From contig JAQISU010000179.1 in assembly GCA_029339505.1 (NCBI GenBank), positions 9,256,501 through 9,320,500 of the forward strand: a DNA stretch of 64,000 bases. The letters are read 5' to 3'. The position numbers and the translations under genes were made by a program. Source of the DNA: Unio delphinus. Its lineage: Eukaryota; Mollusca; Bivalvia; Unionida; Unionidae. Positions 38,135 through 49,479 of this stretch are shown piece after piece. Position 1 is the stretch's first letter. Every line of letters begins with the position of its first letter. The notes under the pieces were generated by a model, which made no database searches, had not been told where the DNA came from, and saw only the letters and a list, made by a program, of their open reading frames with translations.

Positions 38135-39033
38135 TACATTATATTTCTGGAGCAAATCCTATGATTGGTGACTTGTAAATCCACGTGGACTACTTCTATC
38201 TGTCTTGTGGCCATTTTGAATTTTGTGCTAGACATGGCTGTTACAAATTACCCGGACGTATTTAAAGTGTACGCAGGGTTGTTTCGGAATAAATTGCATG
38301 AAACAAAATTGCACAATTAAAAAAAAACAGGTGACATCATACCCAAATACCGTCCATAAGTATCAAGGCATGTTTAGAGGAATGATTTATCGGAGTAATA
38401 ATGATCGTATTGATGCTTCCATGTGAAAGCTGTAGCTTGTAAGAACAAACAAAACTGTGTCTTAGCACTGTTGAAATAGGATATATGTACGTATTAGTTA
38501 GCGAGAAATTCCATCCCTAATTTTGCGAAAATATATCAACCGGATGCTGGGCTTCAAGAACATATATATAACGCTTCGATCTGATGTTTAACAGCACAGA
38601 AAATACAAGAAAGGTAATTAGTACTGTGGCAACTAGAAGATAGTATCTTGCCCAATAACTAAATAACCTATCCGTTCTGATCCGGTGGCAAGGCTTGAAC
38701 AGAATCCTTTCTGTCGTCAGTCTGCAATGCTAATCATTGACCCAAAGCTGCACGTTCCTCAAGTAGTCGACTCTTATGACATGCAAGAAAGCCGATTCTG
38801 CATCTCTGAGTCGGCAGAACGAGTGACATACAAAAATGAATATTTGCCGTCAGTTTGTTATAACGGTGGCAGAACGTTGAATTACGAGATAACTTATCGA
38901 TATTAAAGGAAACAAACACATTTTAGTTACAATCTTCCAACAGTAAGACATTTCCACTTTTAAAGTCTAGATGAGGGAAGCATGATGGACGAAAGGAGGA
39001 AGGACACTGTGGTTTATACAGAGCTCTTGCATC
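38135..39033. other. Unassigned, with one tRNA-like patch
   Basis: On the minus strand around 38760-38690, GTCAATGATTAGCATTGCAG followed by CTGTTCAAGCCTTGCC has B-box-like spacing, as in a very old tRNA-derived element. The A box departs from consensus. The 73-codon plus-strand frame here is not supported. Confidence 0.3.
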
Positions 39034-39332
39034 TAGCTAGGCCGCGGAAGAGGGAGGTCGTGGGTTCGATCCCCGGCCGAGTCATACCAAAGACTTACAA
39101 AAAATGGTACTAATAGCTGCCTCGCTTGTCGCTCAGCATTAAGAGGTTAGTGTTAGAACTGGTCGGCCTGGTGTCAGGATAAATGTGACTGGACGGGGAC
39201 ATCATGCTACATGTCTACGACATGATGCCCCAGTCCTAAATATCAATATAAAACTGCCTCACTGCATACATCGTAGCGATATGACTGAAAAATTGTTAAA
39301 GCTACGTTAAAAATCCTAAACGCACACACGCA
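39034..39332 (+). mobile_element. SINE family A, copy A8, A box deleted
   Basis: The head is shortened: CTAG joins GCCGCGGAAGAGGGAGGTCG directly, losing the A-box segment. The B box GGGTTCGATCCCCGG and the full body to CGTTAAAAATCCTAAACGCA are present. Confidence 0.92.
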
Positions 39333-40759
39333 TCCAGTTTAAGGGAGCAGAATGAAGAAAAGGAAGAGTACGGTGATTTATACACGACTCAATTATCTAA
39401 CTCCATAAACTCAAATGTAAATAATCAGCATACAGAATACATACACATCTCGGATATTAAGACATCCATCATCACCTCAAAATACTTCGAATTGTTCTAC
39501 AAGAAAAAAAAATCCCAAGACTTTGTACAAAAAAATAAAATTTCCTTGAAAGACGCAACTGTATATGACAGCCCTATCTTTCATTATGATAAGCTCTAGT
39601 CAAGCCTGTCATCTGAATTTCTCAAGACCTCTTATCAACTATCACACAGGTCTCATAATTTATTGTGCCCTCAACACATAGCTAAACTTTAAATTCAGGA
39701 ATTCCTGGTGTCAAATTCATAGACCGATTAGGAAACATTTTACAGCTTTCATGGTTTATTAATAGAATAAGATCAGACAAATAAGGATGCACGGCTATAA
39801 ACAGCTAGTAGGGTTGACATCTTTCGTAAGCACGATAGGTTATCTGATGATAGATAGACAAATAATCTTAATGCATCAACAAATGATACTAATTAATCTA
39901 ATAAAAAGGAATGCATTGCTGTAGAGTGCTGTAAACATATGTTCCGTATGAACTGCGGCGACTTTGACTTGGTAATATATTGCCATTCTGCATATTGTTG
40001 AATTTTGCAATTTAAAATCGGATTGCATTACAGGCCGTATAAATGAACAGAGAGGTCTGAATTGAAGCCATGGTGTTCGCAAAGGTATATATTTAATTGA
40101 AGCACAGAACGGCATGGCTTAAATTAAATATATACAATTGCAACGCAAATGGGAAGTTTACGGATCATTCGTTGGTTTTATACAGATTTCGCAACAAAAA
40201 AAGTATCTGCAAAGATTAGTCTGACGAATGAGCCAAAATGACAAAACCTGCAAAAAATGAAATGAAACCGATCATCTATAATAACTGACAAACAGTCCAT
40301 AACTGACTAGAGAACCATGTTGCGCATGCAAGTTCTGTTTTCATTTTAAAAGAGTATACAAAGATATGATATCCACCGCATTAAAATTCTACAATAGATA
40401 AGAACATTTAGTTTTTGTCCACGTGGGCATTCTGAGATAAATATTCCTATAAATTCTCAAAGAAAATTCGACATTGCAAAAAATAATAATACTAACAATA
40501 CGCATCGAAATCTTGAGCCACATGAGATCCCATTGGGCTTGAAGATGCTGTCCTGTCCTACATTTGCTTTGAAGTCAAAATACAAGCGCAGTTGACCAAT
40601 CAATTTCTGTCAATAAGACGTTTTCTGTAGAACTATTTTTAAAATTCTCGTGACTGTATTTATGTTACATATAAACGGTAACAAAGAGTGAAAACAACAA
40701 ATTTGTAAAAAATTAACAAATAATTTATTTCCCTGGAAAAAGATTGTGAAAATTGAGAA
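39333..40759. other. Unassigned noncoding stretch
   Basis: No feature was recognised. A 79-residue minus-strand frame at 39876-40115 has no motif. Confidence 0.45.
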
Positions 40760-41356
40760 AAGAAATTACAGTTTTAAGAATCAAATCCAAAAAAATAATT
40801 TAAAAAATACAATAATAATCAAGTAATTAAATTACAAAACTCCTAGTAAAGAAATTTTCTAATAGATTCAAGTTCGAGTCCTGTTGGAAAATCCAAGATG
40901 GAAGACGATGATGCATGATGATGTCCATATTGTGTTTATCTATAGTTCCTTGTAGAATCAACATTTAACACTCCGGTGATGGAAATCCGAATAAGATTTT
41001 GATAAACTGTCTTTGTCCAAGAATTATGTATCTGCACATAACATATTTCCAGAGATACGAATTAATCCTTTAAAATCCAATGAACTTAAGAATTTTTAAC
41101 ATGGGTTTTAAAAGATGGCTATAACAAAAGACAATGATTTAACGTCATTTGCAAAATCCCAGAACTGAGAATATTTCTCTAAAACAAATGATATATCCTA
41201 AACTAAGACGCAGTTTTAAAAAGAAATCCCAAAATTGCGAAATCATGAAAGGAAAGGTGGGTGCCTGGGTGGGTCACGTGATCGCTGAAATCACGTAGTC
41301 TTAACATGACCTTAATGAGAACCAATCATTTAGTTTAAGAATAGAAAGTTGTTTAC
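40760..41356 (-). repeat. Dispersed repeat E, copy E2
   Basis: Reverse-orientation homologue of E1. ATCCAAGATGGAAGACGAT at 40891-40909 is the exact complement of the E1 block. The E-box region survives as GTCACGTGATC (41273-41283), one base short of the E1 palindrome. AAATTACAAAACTCCTAG and TTTTAAGAATCAAATCC also match E1. Confidence 0.6.
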
Positions 41357-41930
41357 TTCTAATTCACTAGTCCTATCTTGATCTTGACAACAATCAATCA
41401 TTTAAAATATATATAAAACTTGTTTACGTGGTTTCCACTAACCTTCAATCAAGGTCAGGATCTAAACCAACATTACTTATTTACCAAAGAATAATTAATT
41501 AGCTCAGCCGATTTTCTGAAAAAGAATAATTTCTAGTGAAGAAGTTTACATTACAATAGTATGTAATAAAAAAGAATTTAAAACTATTTTTCATAGTAAC
41601 CTTGACCTTTGGGCACGAAACTGATAGGGTTCTTCCTTGCACCAAGTCATACACAATGTTTGGTAACTGCAGATGGAAAGCAACTCGAGATATTGAGTGG
41701 AAACGAAATCGGTAACAGACTTACAGACATACAACATCATAGCATAATGCACTCCTGCTAACGGTGGGCATATACAGAGATTTATGGAATTGCTACAAAT
41801 TGAGAAAATCACCCCAAACATTCTCAGCGATAAGGCAAGATTCGTTAAAAATTCAATATATTATGAAATTTATTTTAATCCCCGATGCCTGTTGAATAGT
41901 ATATGGAAACAATCATCGTTATCATAAAAA
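41357..41930. other. Unassigned noncoding stretch
   Basis: No element was seen. A 76-residue minus-strand frame (41591-41821) has no recognised motif. Confidence 0.45.
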
Positions 41931-42243
41931 GCACCGCTCCGGTGGCCTAGTGGTTAGAGCGTCCGCCGCGGAAGCAGGAGGTCGTGGGTTCGAGCCCCGG
42001 CCGAGTCATACCAAAGATCTATACGAATGGTACATACAGTTGCCTCGCTTGGTGCTCAGCATTAAGAGGTTAATGTTAGAACTGGCAGACCTGGTGTCAG
42101 GATAATGTGACTGTGTGGGACATAATGCTACATGTCTGCGGCATGATGCCCCAGTGCTAGACATCACTATAAAACTGCCTCACTGCAGACATCGTAGTGA
42201 TATGACTAAAAATATTTAAAGCTACTTTAAAAAAAACATAATC
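41931..42243 (+). mobile_element. SINE family A, copy A9, intact head
   Basis: The best-preserved plus-strand head: CACCGCTCCGGTGGCCTAGT, GGTTAGAGCGTCCGC, then GGTTCGAGCCCCGGCCGAGT. A box TGGCCTAGTGG and B box GGTTCGAGCCC fit RNA polymerase III consensus. The body is complete to GCTACTTTAAAAAAAACAT and passes into a CA tract. No clear target duplication. Confidence 0.95.
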
Positions 42244-42283
42244 ACACACACACACACACATACACACACACAAACACACACAC
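42244..42283. repeat. Imperfect (CA)n at the tail of SINE A9
   Basis: About 20 CA units with T and A interruptions, attached to the SINE 3' end. Confidence 0.93.
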
Positions 42284-42439
42284 GTTAAGAGACAAAGATA
42301 TTCAAAATTCTCAATTTTTTTGAAGAAATGTTGAAAAGTTTAGTGAAAATGTGGTAATGTGTGTACACATTAAATCACTTTACTTCACCGTGTGTTCTGT
42401 CCAACTTTTGTCAAATTAACTTAAAGATGTGTTTGAGAA

Positions 42440-43360
42440 AATATTTTACGATTTTTCAAGTTTTATTAACGGTGGCCATAACTGACGGCTGATCGAAACT
42501 ACAAAAAAATTTTGTATGAAAATGAACGTCTTTTATGCTAGAATGCTTTGTGTTGATTGGTTCTTCAAAATGTGTTCAAAAGTTTTCTTTTAGAAACGGT
42601 TGACCAGTTTGAAGGCGAGTATGAATCAGTTGTATAAATCTTTACAAAACAGAATGTATTCTAATTGGGTCAAGTTCTGTTTAACGGATTTGGAGAAGTC
42701 ATTACAAAAAATTCATACGTTTAGTAATAGTAATTATATTTGAGGACAGATCTGTATCACTTAAAGAACTTTAAAGTTCTTCGTGTAATGCTGCTTTGAA
42801 TATAATAATGCAAAATTATATTAAGCAGCTTTTAGAAAGATGTCCTTTGAAGTTGTTTTTTTTAGTTTAGTAACTGCTGCCATATTTGATGGCACGTCGG
42901 TGTCACTTGTACACTTTTAAACCAGGCTGAATTCTTTACGATTTAGTAAAATTCTGTGGAGTACTTTTTGGAAGTCGTCGTCTAAAGTAAAATTCTGTGG
43001 AGTACTTTTTGGAAGTCGTCGTCTAAAGTTTTCGCTATTCTAAGCAGCTTGATGGCAATATGTATACTTTGTGTATGTATGATAGCACTCAGTGGCTGTC
43101 GGGGTGCTTTCTTTCAAATTTGGTCATTTTCTTTTTTGGAAATTTTTGAGAAGAATTTATTAAAAGGTTTTTAAATGTCTTTGTTACGGCGGCCATATTT
43201 GACGCGGATCGACATCATTTTTATAAAACTAATCGTGAGTAATGTTTTCTGTTAAAATTGTTTCAATTATGTTCAGAGAGTTATATAAGTCGTTAAAAAG
43301 AGTTCTTGATCTTTAGTAACGTCTTCCATATTCATGGAGGAATGCTGTATCAACTTAATA
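42440..43360. repeat. Degenerate repeats with a GGCGGCCATATTTGACG core
   Basis: Variants of TAGTAACGGCGGCCATATTT followed by GACGGCAGATCGGTATCA recur at about 42470, 42723, 42878, 43190 and 43316, all in the same orientation and irregularly spaced (125-315 bp). Intervening TTTGGAGAAGT-like blocks also recur weakly. It looks like an old tandem array. Confidence 0.5.
42945..43028. repeat. 41-bp perfect tandem duplication
   Basis: AAAATTCTGTGGAGTACTTT, TTGGAAGTCGTCGTCTAAAG, T occurs twice in succession without change, so the event is recent. Confidence 0.95.
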
Positions 43361-44870
43361 CCCCTAAGTCCAGAATGCTCTCTGATTCATTATTTGTTGA
43401 AACCGAAAACTTTGAAGAAGAAAAAAAAAATTAAAATAGCGCATGTTGAAGGACAACATAACTGTTGACGACGAAAGAAGGACTCGGAACAATGTTTACT
43501 TTATGAAGTTTCTGGAACGAATGGTTGTTTAGGCATATCTGATATTCCAGATTATGTTGCATCAATGACTCACTGTTTGATATTATTAGTTTGTGGTCAG
43601 GTGAAAAATAATGACAGTTTTGCTCCACGTTATTTTATGTGTATATTTTCCAGAGAACGTAATTCATCCGAGCGACTACTCATTCTATTTTATTTCACAA
43701 GTTTTTATCAACGATTATGGACCAATATATAAATTCCGCCATCGATCTAATACAATTTATTACAGGATATAAGTGGTTTGTCTCGACAGTTTAGGTTCAA
43801 AACAGATTTGTCTCTTTAACGAAACGGGGAACCTCTTACTTGAAGAGGTAGGTAGATTAAGATAATAGCAAAATCTAGCTATTATTTATCTATAATCTGT
43901 ACTGAAAAGTATTTATTCAACGGCAGAATAATATGTATTGCATTGTTTCAAGGTAATCGATTACTGTTTTTATGCATACAGGGCGATACGAGTACAACAC
44001 TATTTCTTGTGACCTATGCATAATTTTCAACTCCTTGGGCTTCCCGGTATGAATTCATTAGTTACTCTCCCCCCCCCCCCCCTTACAAATCAGTAAAAAA
44101 TTATCCGTTGGAAAATTAATTCTTCGATCTTTTTTTCCATAAAAATACGGTACGAAGAAAGCTTATAGGTATGCATACAAATGCTTCCTTGTTGGCCTAT
44201 ATTTACTATTTATATTAGCTCACAGTTAGTATGCGTCATTAGGTCACATATTTGTCATTCTTATGATTATTGTTTTAGCTTAGTTCAGTTTTCTAATCTA
44301 TCAAATGTGGCAAATGGCAGTGACATCTACGTAAATATTCCATTGTTCTTACTCGAAATCACCACGTCGAACAAAATGATTTTGACAGATTGCTAAAATC
44401 ACATGCCTTTGAAATTCAATCTCTGTTGTAAGAAAATTACAGAAAATAGGGGGTGGGGGTCTATAAATGCACACACATGCAAGGCTGGCAAAGTGTTCTC
44501 TTTGTGAATACGGTTGCGATATAAAAAAAGTTATGTCATTCTAAATAATTGTATACATTATACGTTGAGTTAAAGAATGTAAATCACCCGTCCGCTTTGG
44601 TGGCATGACCGTTCGAACGGTATATATACTTTCTTTTCTGACTTTTAAAACATCGTCTGTAAATTTAGGCAGATAAATACCAAACCATGATCACTTTATC
44701 CTTATAATTCCAGTTTTCTTCCTTTCTGTCATCATATAATCAGATATCAGCAAAATGATCGCTTTGAGGGCGCTCGATCTTCGTTATTCAAGAGTCGTCG
44801 ATTTTGTATATGGAAATATAGGGTAGAGCCTGAGATCGGGTCATGCTAGTCGCATAAGGACCTTGGTTGA
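43361..44870. other. Unassigned noncoding stretch
   Basis: A poly(C) tract lies near 44068-44082. Frames of 65-71 residues carry no recognised motif. Confidence 0.5.
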
Positions 44871-45140
44871 CAGGGGCCCCGAGTGGCTGAGTAGTTTAAA
44901 GTGCTCACCGTTTTGGATCACTGCCATCTCACCTTTATCTGCATGTGTTTGAGTCTCGGGCTCAGCCAATGTAGGTATGCGAGAAAGCTTGCCGGTAGCT
45001 TTTTGTGGGTATGTGGTTCTTTCCAGGGTTTTCCCTGGTTCTTCCTCCACCATTAATACTGGCCACCGTGTATAGCATGTCTTGTGCTGAAAAATGGCGT
45101 TAAACCCTATAACAACAAACAACAACAATAAATTGGTTGA
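44863..45140 (+). mobile_element. SINE family B, copy B8, with 8-bp TSD
   Basis: TTGGTTGA occurs at 44863-44870 and 45133-45140. The head is GGGGCCCCGAGTGGCTGAGTAG, the B-box region TGTTTGAGTCTCGGG, and the body runs to ATGGCGTTAAACCCTATAAC. It is more diverged than B9, its close neighbour. The 95-residue minus-strand frame here is SINE sequence. Confidence 0.93.
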
Positions 45141-45172
45141 TGCTGTTTATAAAAGGTATTTCTTCATCTAAG

Positions 45173-45418
45173 GGGCCCCGAGTGGCCGAGTGGTATAACG
45201 CGCTTTCCGTTACGGATCACTGCCATCTCAACTCTGCGTGGATTCGACTCTAATATTCGGCTAATGTAGTTATGTGAGAAAGCTTGCCAGTAGCTTCTCG
45301 TGGGTCGGTGGTTCTTTCCGGGGTTTTTCCTGGGTTCTTCCTCCACCAATAATACTGGCCGCCATGTGTAGCCTGTCGTGTGCTGAAAAATGGCGTTAAA
45401 CCCTACAGCAACAGCAAC
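45173..45418 (+). mobile_element. SINE family B, copy B9, full length
   Basis: GGGGCCCCGAGTGGCCGAGTGG head, slightly altered B box GGATTCGACTCTAAT, complete body, 3' end ATGGCGTTAAACCCTACAGC with a CAACAG-rich tail. It lies 40 bp from B8 in the same orientation, with its own intact head, so it is a separate insertion. The 112-residue minus-strand frame is SINE sequence. Confidence 0.94.
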
Positions 45419-45872
45419 AACCTTTCTTCTAAAATTACCCTTGTGCATGGCACGTGCTATATCATTCGAAGTTCTTGCCGAATTTCGATCTTTCAAAAGC
45501 AAATTCGTGTCTATATTTGATCAAATCCCTTGCTTCACATATGCGTTCTATTGACAAAAAGGGGCGAGTACTGAATGGAGGAATTGCGCTGTTTCAGCTT
45601 CTGATGGGTCATTTTAATCAGGGGGTTGCACCTTTTGGTTGGAAATGACAAAGATTTTCCCCGCCTAATATAATTTGCCATTGTCTTACTACATTTATAG
45701 AATTTCAAAAGCTTGTGTCTAAAAACATTCATTTTTCAGTTGAAAACAAAGTGGCTGAATCATAATTCTAAAGAGATTCAGGAATAACCGAAGAGATGGT
45801 TCAATTCATTTTCTCGATATACGCGAACTTCATGAGTAAGGCACATAAAAGGAGATGAGGGAAATTATTTAA
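45419..45872. other. Unassigned noncoding stretch
   Basis: Overlapping frames of 64-65 residues on both strands, without motifs. Confidence 0.45.
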
Positions 45873-46169
45873 ACTAGTGGTTAGTGTGTCCGCCTCTGAA
45901 GCGGGAAATCACGGGTTCGAATCCCGGCTGAGTAATATCAAATACTTATAAAAACGATACTAAAAGTTGTCTAGCTTGACACTCAGGTTAAAAGGTTAGT
46001 GTTAGTAAAACTGGTCCGCCTGGTATCAGGATACTGTGACTGGGTAGGACATCATGCTACATGTCTATGACATGCTGCCCCAGTGCTACACATCACTATA
46101 AACGGCCACAATGCAGACATCGTAGTGATATGACTACAAGATTGGTTAAGCTTTCTTAAAAATCCAAAT
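45873..46169 (+). mobile_element. SINE family A, copy A10
   Basis: It starts at ACTAGTGGTTAGTGTGTCC, inside the A box. The B box GGGTTCGAATCCCGG is intact. The body is diverged (AAAAGTTGTCTAGCTTGACA) and runs to TCTTAAAAATCCAAATCACA. Confidence 0.92.
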
Positions 46170-46200
<31 letters not shown>

Positions 46201-46204
46201 CAAA

Positions 46205-46257
<53 letters not shown>
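46170..46257. repeat. (CA)n tail of SINE A10, duplicated with its junction
   Basis: About 14 CA units, then TCCAAATCA (the last bases of the SINE) repeated, then about 26 more CA units. The SINE-CA junction itself was therefore duplicated. Confidence 0.93.
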
Positions 46258-46258
<1 letters not shown>

Positions 46259-47449
46259 TAGGTATCGTCTGTGACCCGTGCCATAGTGCATTCTTCTTGT
46301 ATGTCACTTTCAAGCATTAAAATCATAACATGGAAGGAACTCGCTAATGCTAATGCATGCTGGATAAAGTTCGTTTCAAACGAACCCATGTTTTTTTTTT
46401 TTTCACTTGCAAAATGAAGCAGCAGTACATTCTGCCAATATTGCTTAATCCATTGGATACAGTTATATTGCATATTTGTTTTTATTTGTAAAAATACATC
46501 ACAGACACTTCCCCCCCCCTAAAATATAAACATTTGTGGTCACCCTACTACGTGTTAAGCATGATAAAGATAGGGTTTTTTTTCTCATTCGACCAGATTC
46601 TACGTGCTCGTATTACAAAACTGTTTATAATTTTAACACATGATGTAATAAAAACATGACAACTGATTAATAATCGGTAAGTGTTACAGCAAGGACGTAA
46701 AAATAAGGTACTAAAATACGCCCTTGAGTGACAGAATGTTTGTTCAAGGCTCCATAAGTAAAACATTTACCTTTACAAGCTGTTGACATTCACAATGTAA
46801 TTAACTATTGACCAATACCACAAAATGCATACTACGCAGAATCGGCTCATAAACAAACCATACTGCTATCGTTTTGTGACTTGTCTCTGAGATGTAAGGC
46901 GTGTAGAATCTCGTAACGTCATAATGTCTATAAGCTACAAGTGAAGAACATTACGGCGAACAGACAACTCAACGATAGCTATAGCGATTTTTGTGAGTGA
47001 AAAACAATTAGTTTTCTAAGGCAAGTACAAAATTAAAAAATTAAAGTACTTTTCTCTGAGATCGCTCTATTTCAATTGCCCACAATTTAAATGTCAGAGA
47101 CCACACTGTTGGTAGGAAATAAAAGCCACTACTATGTGTAAAAGATATTATTTTACTTTTTTTTAAAAAAAATTCTGTTCTTATACTGTGTTAAATATTG
47201 CATGTTAATTATTAACGTCCACGCAAAAATCATATTTAAATCTTGAAAAATCAATCCTGATTCCTTGTTATGAACTGATATAAAATGACTACTTTCAAAC
47301 AAGTTCGAGTAAATTATTGATATTGATCCAATTGTCTACTCATAACTACAGTTTCTGTTCCAGTATACTAGCCTATATTTTTGTACTTATTTAATCATTG
47401 TGTAATTCTGTGTCATAACTAAGTCAGAATTTTTTAAAATTCAGAATCT
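46258..47449. other. Unassigned noncoding stretch
   Basis: Poly(T) and poly(C) tracts near 46391 and 46510. No gene or element was seen. Confidence 0.5.
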
Positions 47450-47520
47450 ACACACGCACGCACCCACACGCGCATACACACGCACGCGCATGCATATACG
47501 CGCACACACGCACGGATGTT

Positions 47521-47574
<54 letters not shown>

Positions 47575-47575
47575 T
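47450..47575. repeat. CA/CG-rich microsatellite
   Basis: Interrupted CACGCA and CGCATA units are followed by about 25 pure CA units. Confidence 0.95.
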
Positions 47576-48653
47576 ATATACATGCACACTGGGCATATTC
47601 CATTAGGGATGTAAAATGCCATGCAAATTTAAATTACACAAGTCATTTTATTTAACTCTGTAAGACTGCCTGGGGCATTGTTTTTAGGGATTTCTGTACA
47701 AAAATTATAATTTAACTCAACCTAGTAAAAAAGAACAACAAAAGTCGCTTAAAATTGACATAAATAGGATAAATAAAAAACACATATGCGGAAATGAAAG
47801 TATGACAAAACAAAAACAAAGGTTCCGAAATTGTTCTCTGGCGACATTAACTTTTTCCTACATCGACGGTTATATGAAAAGCTTGCTAACATGGTTTGGC
47901 AGACTCGGTAAATCGGACCAGAAGGTGTTAACAAAACTGCATTATAATAACAGATCAAGGACTACTTCAGCATATTAATATAGGATGAAAAGAAGGACAT
48001 AATTAAAAACAAATTATGTGTGCGAAAAAAAAATCGAGCTTTTTTTACACGAAAAAGTTCTGTACCAAATGGGACTATAGCTTGCATTTCCCGTCAGATT
48101 AGCGGGCTTTGATTACTCCGAGCGCACAAATTATCAAAGAGTCCCTAGAAGAGAATGACGCTCTACTGGCCGAAAATAATCGCCAAAATCAGAATAAGAC
48201 TCTTTCATCTATTTACCTGGTGAGTACTGAAACCGTCTGATATTGTTTGAGAAACTCCATCATATCAAATTTGGAAACAAAACATTTTCTCCTGTTGACA
48301 TATTCATAGGAAACCTGAACATGCAGCATAAAAATCTTTATCATGACCTCTGAACTTGAACCTAATATCATGTATAGAAGGTCATTAAAGTTTATCAGAT
48401 GATATCAAGATATAACCACATGCCAAGTTTGGTTAATATGTACGTGAAATATTTTGGAAACAAAAGGAAACCATTCAAGATATATTTCAAGGAATTTTTT
48501 CAAGTTTATTAACAATCTGGATTATACAATAAATATTCATTCATACTTGTTTTGTGAAATCATGCAATTAATCCATTTGAGCTAAATGCTTAAGTCAATA
48601 TCACTGACCTTAACTTCATCATTGACATGCAACAAAATACAAACTCGGGACAA
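47576..48653. other. Unassigned noncoding stretch
   Basis: No supported feature. Repeated phrases such as AAATTTGGAAACAAAACAT and ATATTTTGGAAACAAAAGG suggest an old repeat at about 190-bp spacing in 48265-48475. Confidence 0.4.
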
Positions 48654-48768
48654 AAATCACGTTCTCGTGGGTCGGTGGTTCTTTCCGGGGTTTTCAGGGT
48701 TCTTACTCCACCAATAATACTGGCCGCCATGTATAGCCTATCTTGTGCTGAAAAATGACATTAAACCA

Positions 48769-48816
<48 letters not shown>

Positions 48817-48828
48817 ACAAATCACGTT
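48654..48828 (+). mobile_element. SINE family B, copy B10, 5' truncated, poly(A) tail
   Basis: Only the 3' half is present, starting TTCTCGTGGGTCGGTGGTTC and ending GACATTAAACCAC, followed by more than 40 A. AAATCACGTT occurs on both sides (48654-48663 and 48819-48828). It is thus a complete 5'-truncated insertion, as expected from target-primed reverse transcription that stopped early. Confidence 0.94.
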
Positions 48829-49479
48829 TATATGTAGTTACTGTGTTCATAACTTCGAAGAAGTGAGAGAAAACTGCGTGTATTGACATTTGACAATCCA
48901 TTTTGAAGAACAAGATAGACTACGATTTTCAAGATTCCGGTGATACTGAATGTCAGAACCGCACCTTTGTCCCTGAAAACTAATCAGAAATAATAACAAG
49001 TAATTTAGTGAAAACCTCATTTCGCTAAGACCGTTTAAGAGAAGGAGTCTTATCTTGGACTTGTTAAAATTGGTAAAGTCACTAGAGCGTCAGTACGTTT
49101 GCGGAATTTGTTTTAGCGGTTAATACGTTTCTGTTTATATAATTTTTGAATTTCTTTACTGTACTTCATCCTCAGTGTCTTTTTTAGCCTGTTGTGTCTT
49201 CTTACATTTGGACGGGTATGGATTATTCTTATGTTTCTATTTCTAAACAACAATCTCCTCTTCCTTCGCCAAGTTCTCTTTCATTTTAGGACACTGAATT
49301 CTTGTCGATGACAACAGGTATATTTAACTCTGTCTCTCTTTTCACTAGTCTTTATTGTTCTTTGACGTTCTGGACACTGTGGAGTCAAATAACCTTTCTC
49401 TTCACAAATATGAACTATCTTGACTTTTATCTCGAGATGAATAGTCTTTAGTCTTCTCTGTAGTATACTTTCGAATGAC
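48829..49479. other. Unassigned stretch upstream of the polymerase relic
   Basis: A 67-codon minus-strand frame (49281-49484, starting MESFESILQRRL) is charged and not repetitive. I cannot assign it. No exonuclease motif of a family B polymerase was recognised. Confidence 0.4.

Noticed and set aside
41931..42005. Possible tRNA gene (A and B boxes intact)
   Set aside because: The sequence continues into the SINE A body; the anticodon loop is CGCGGAA without the invariant U33, and the acceptor ends do not pair.
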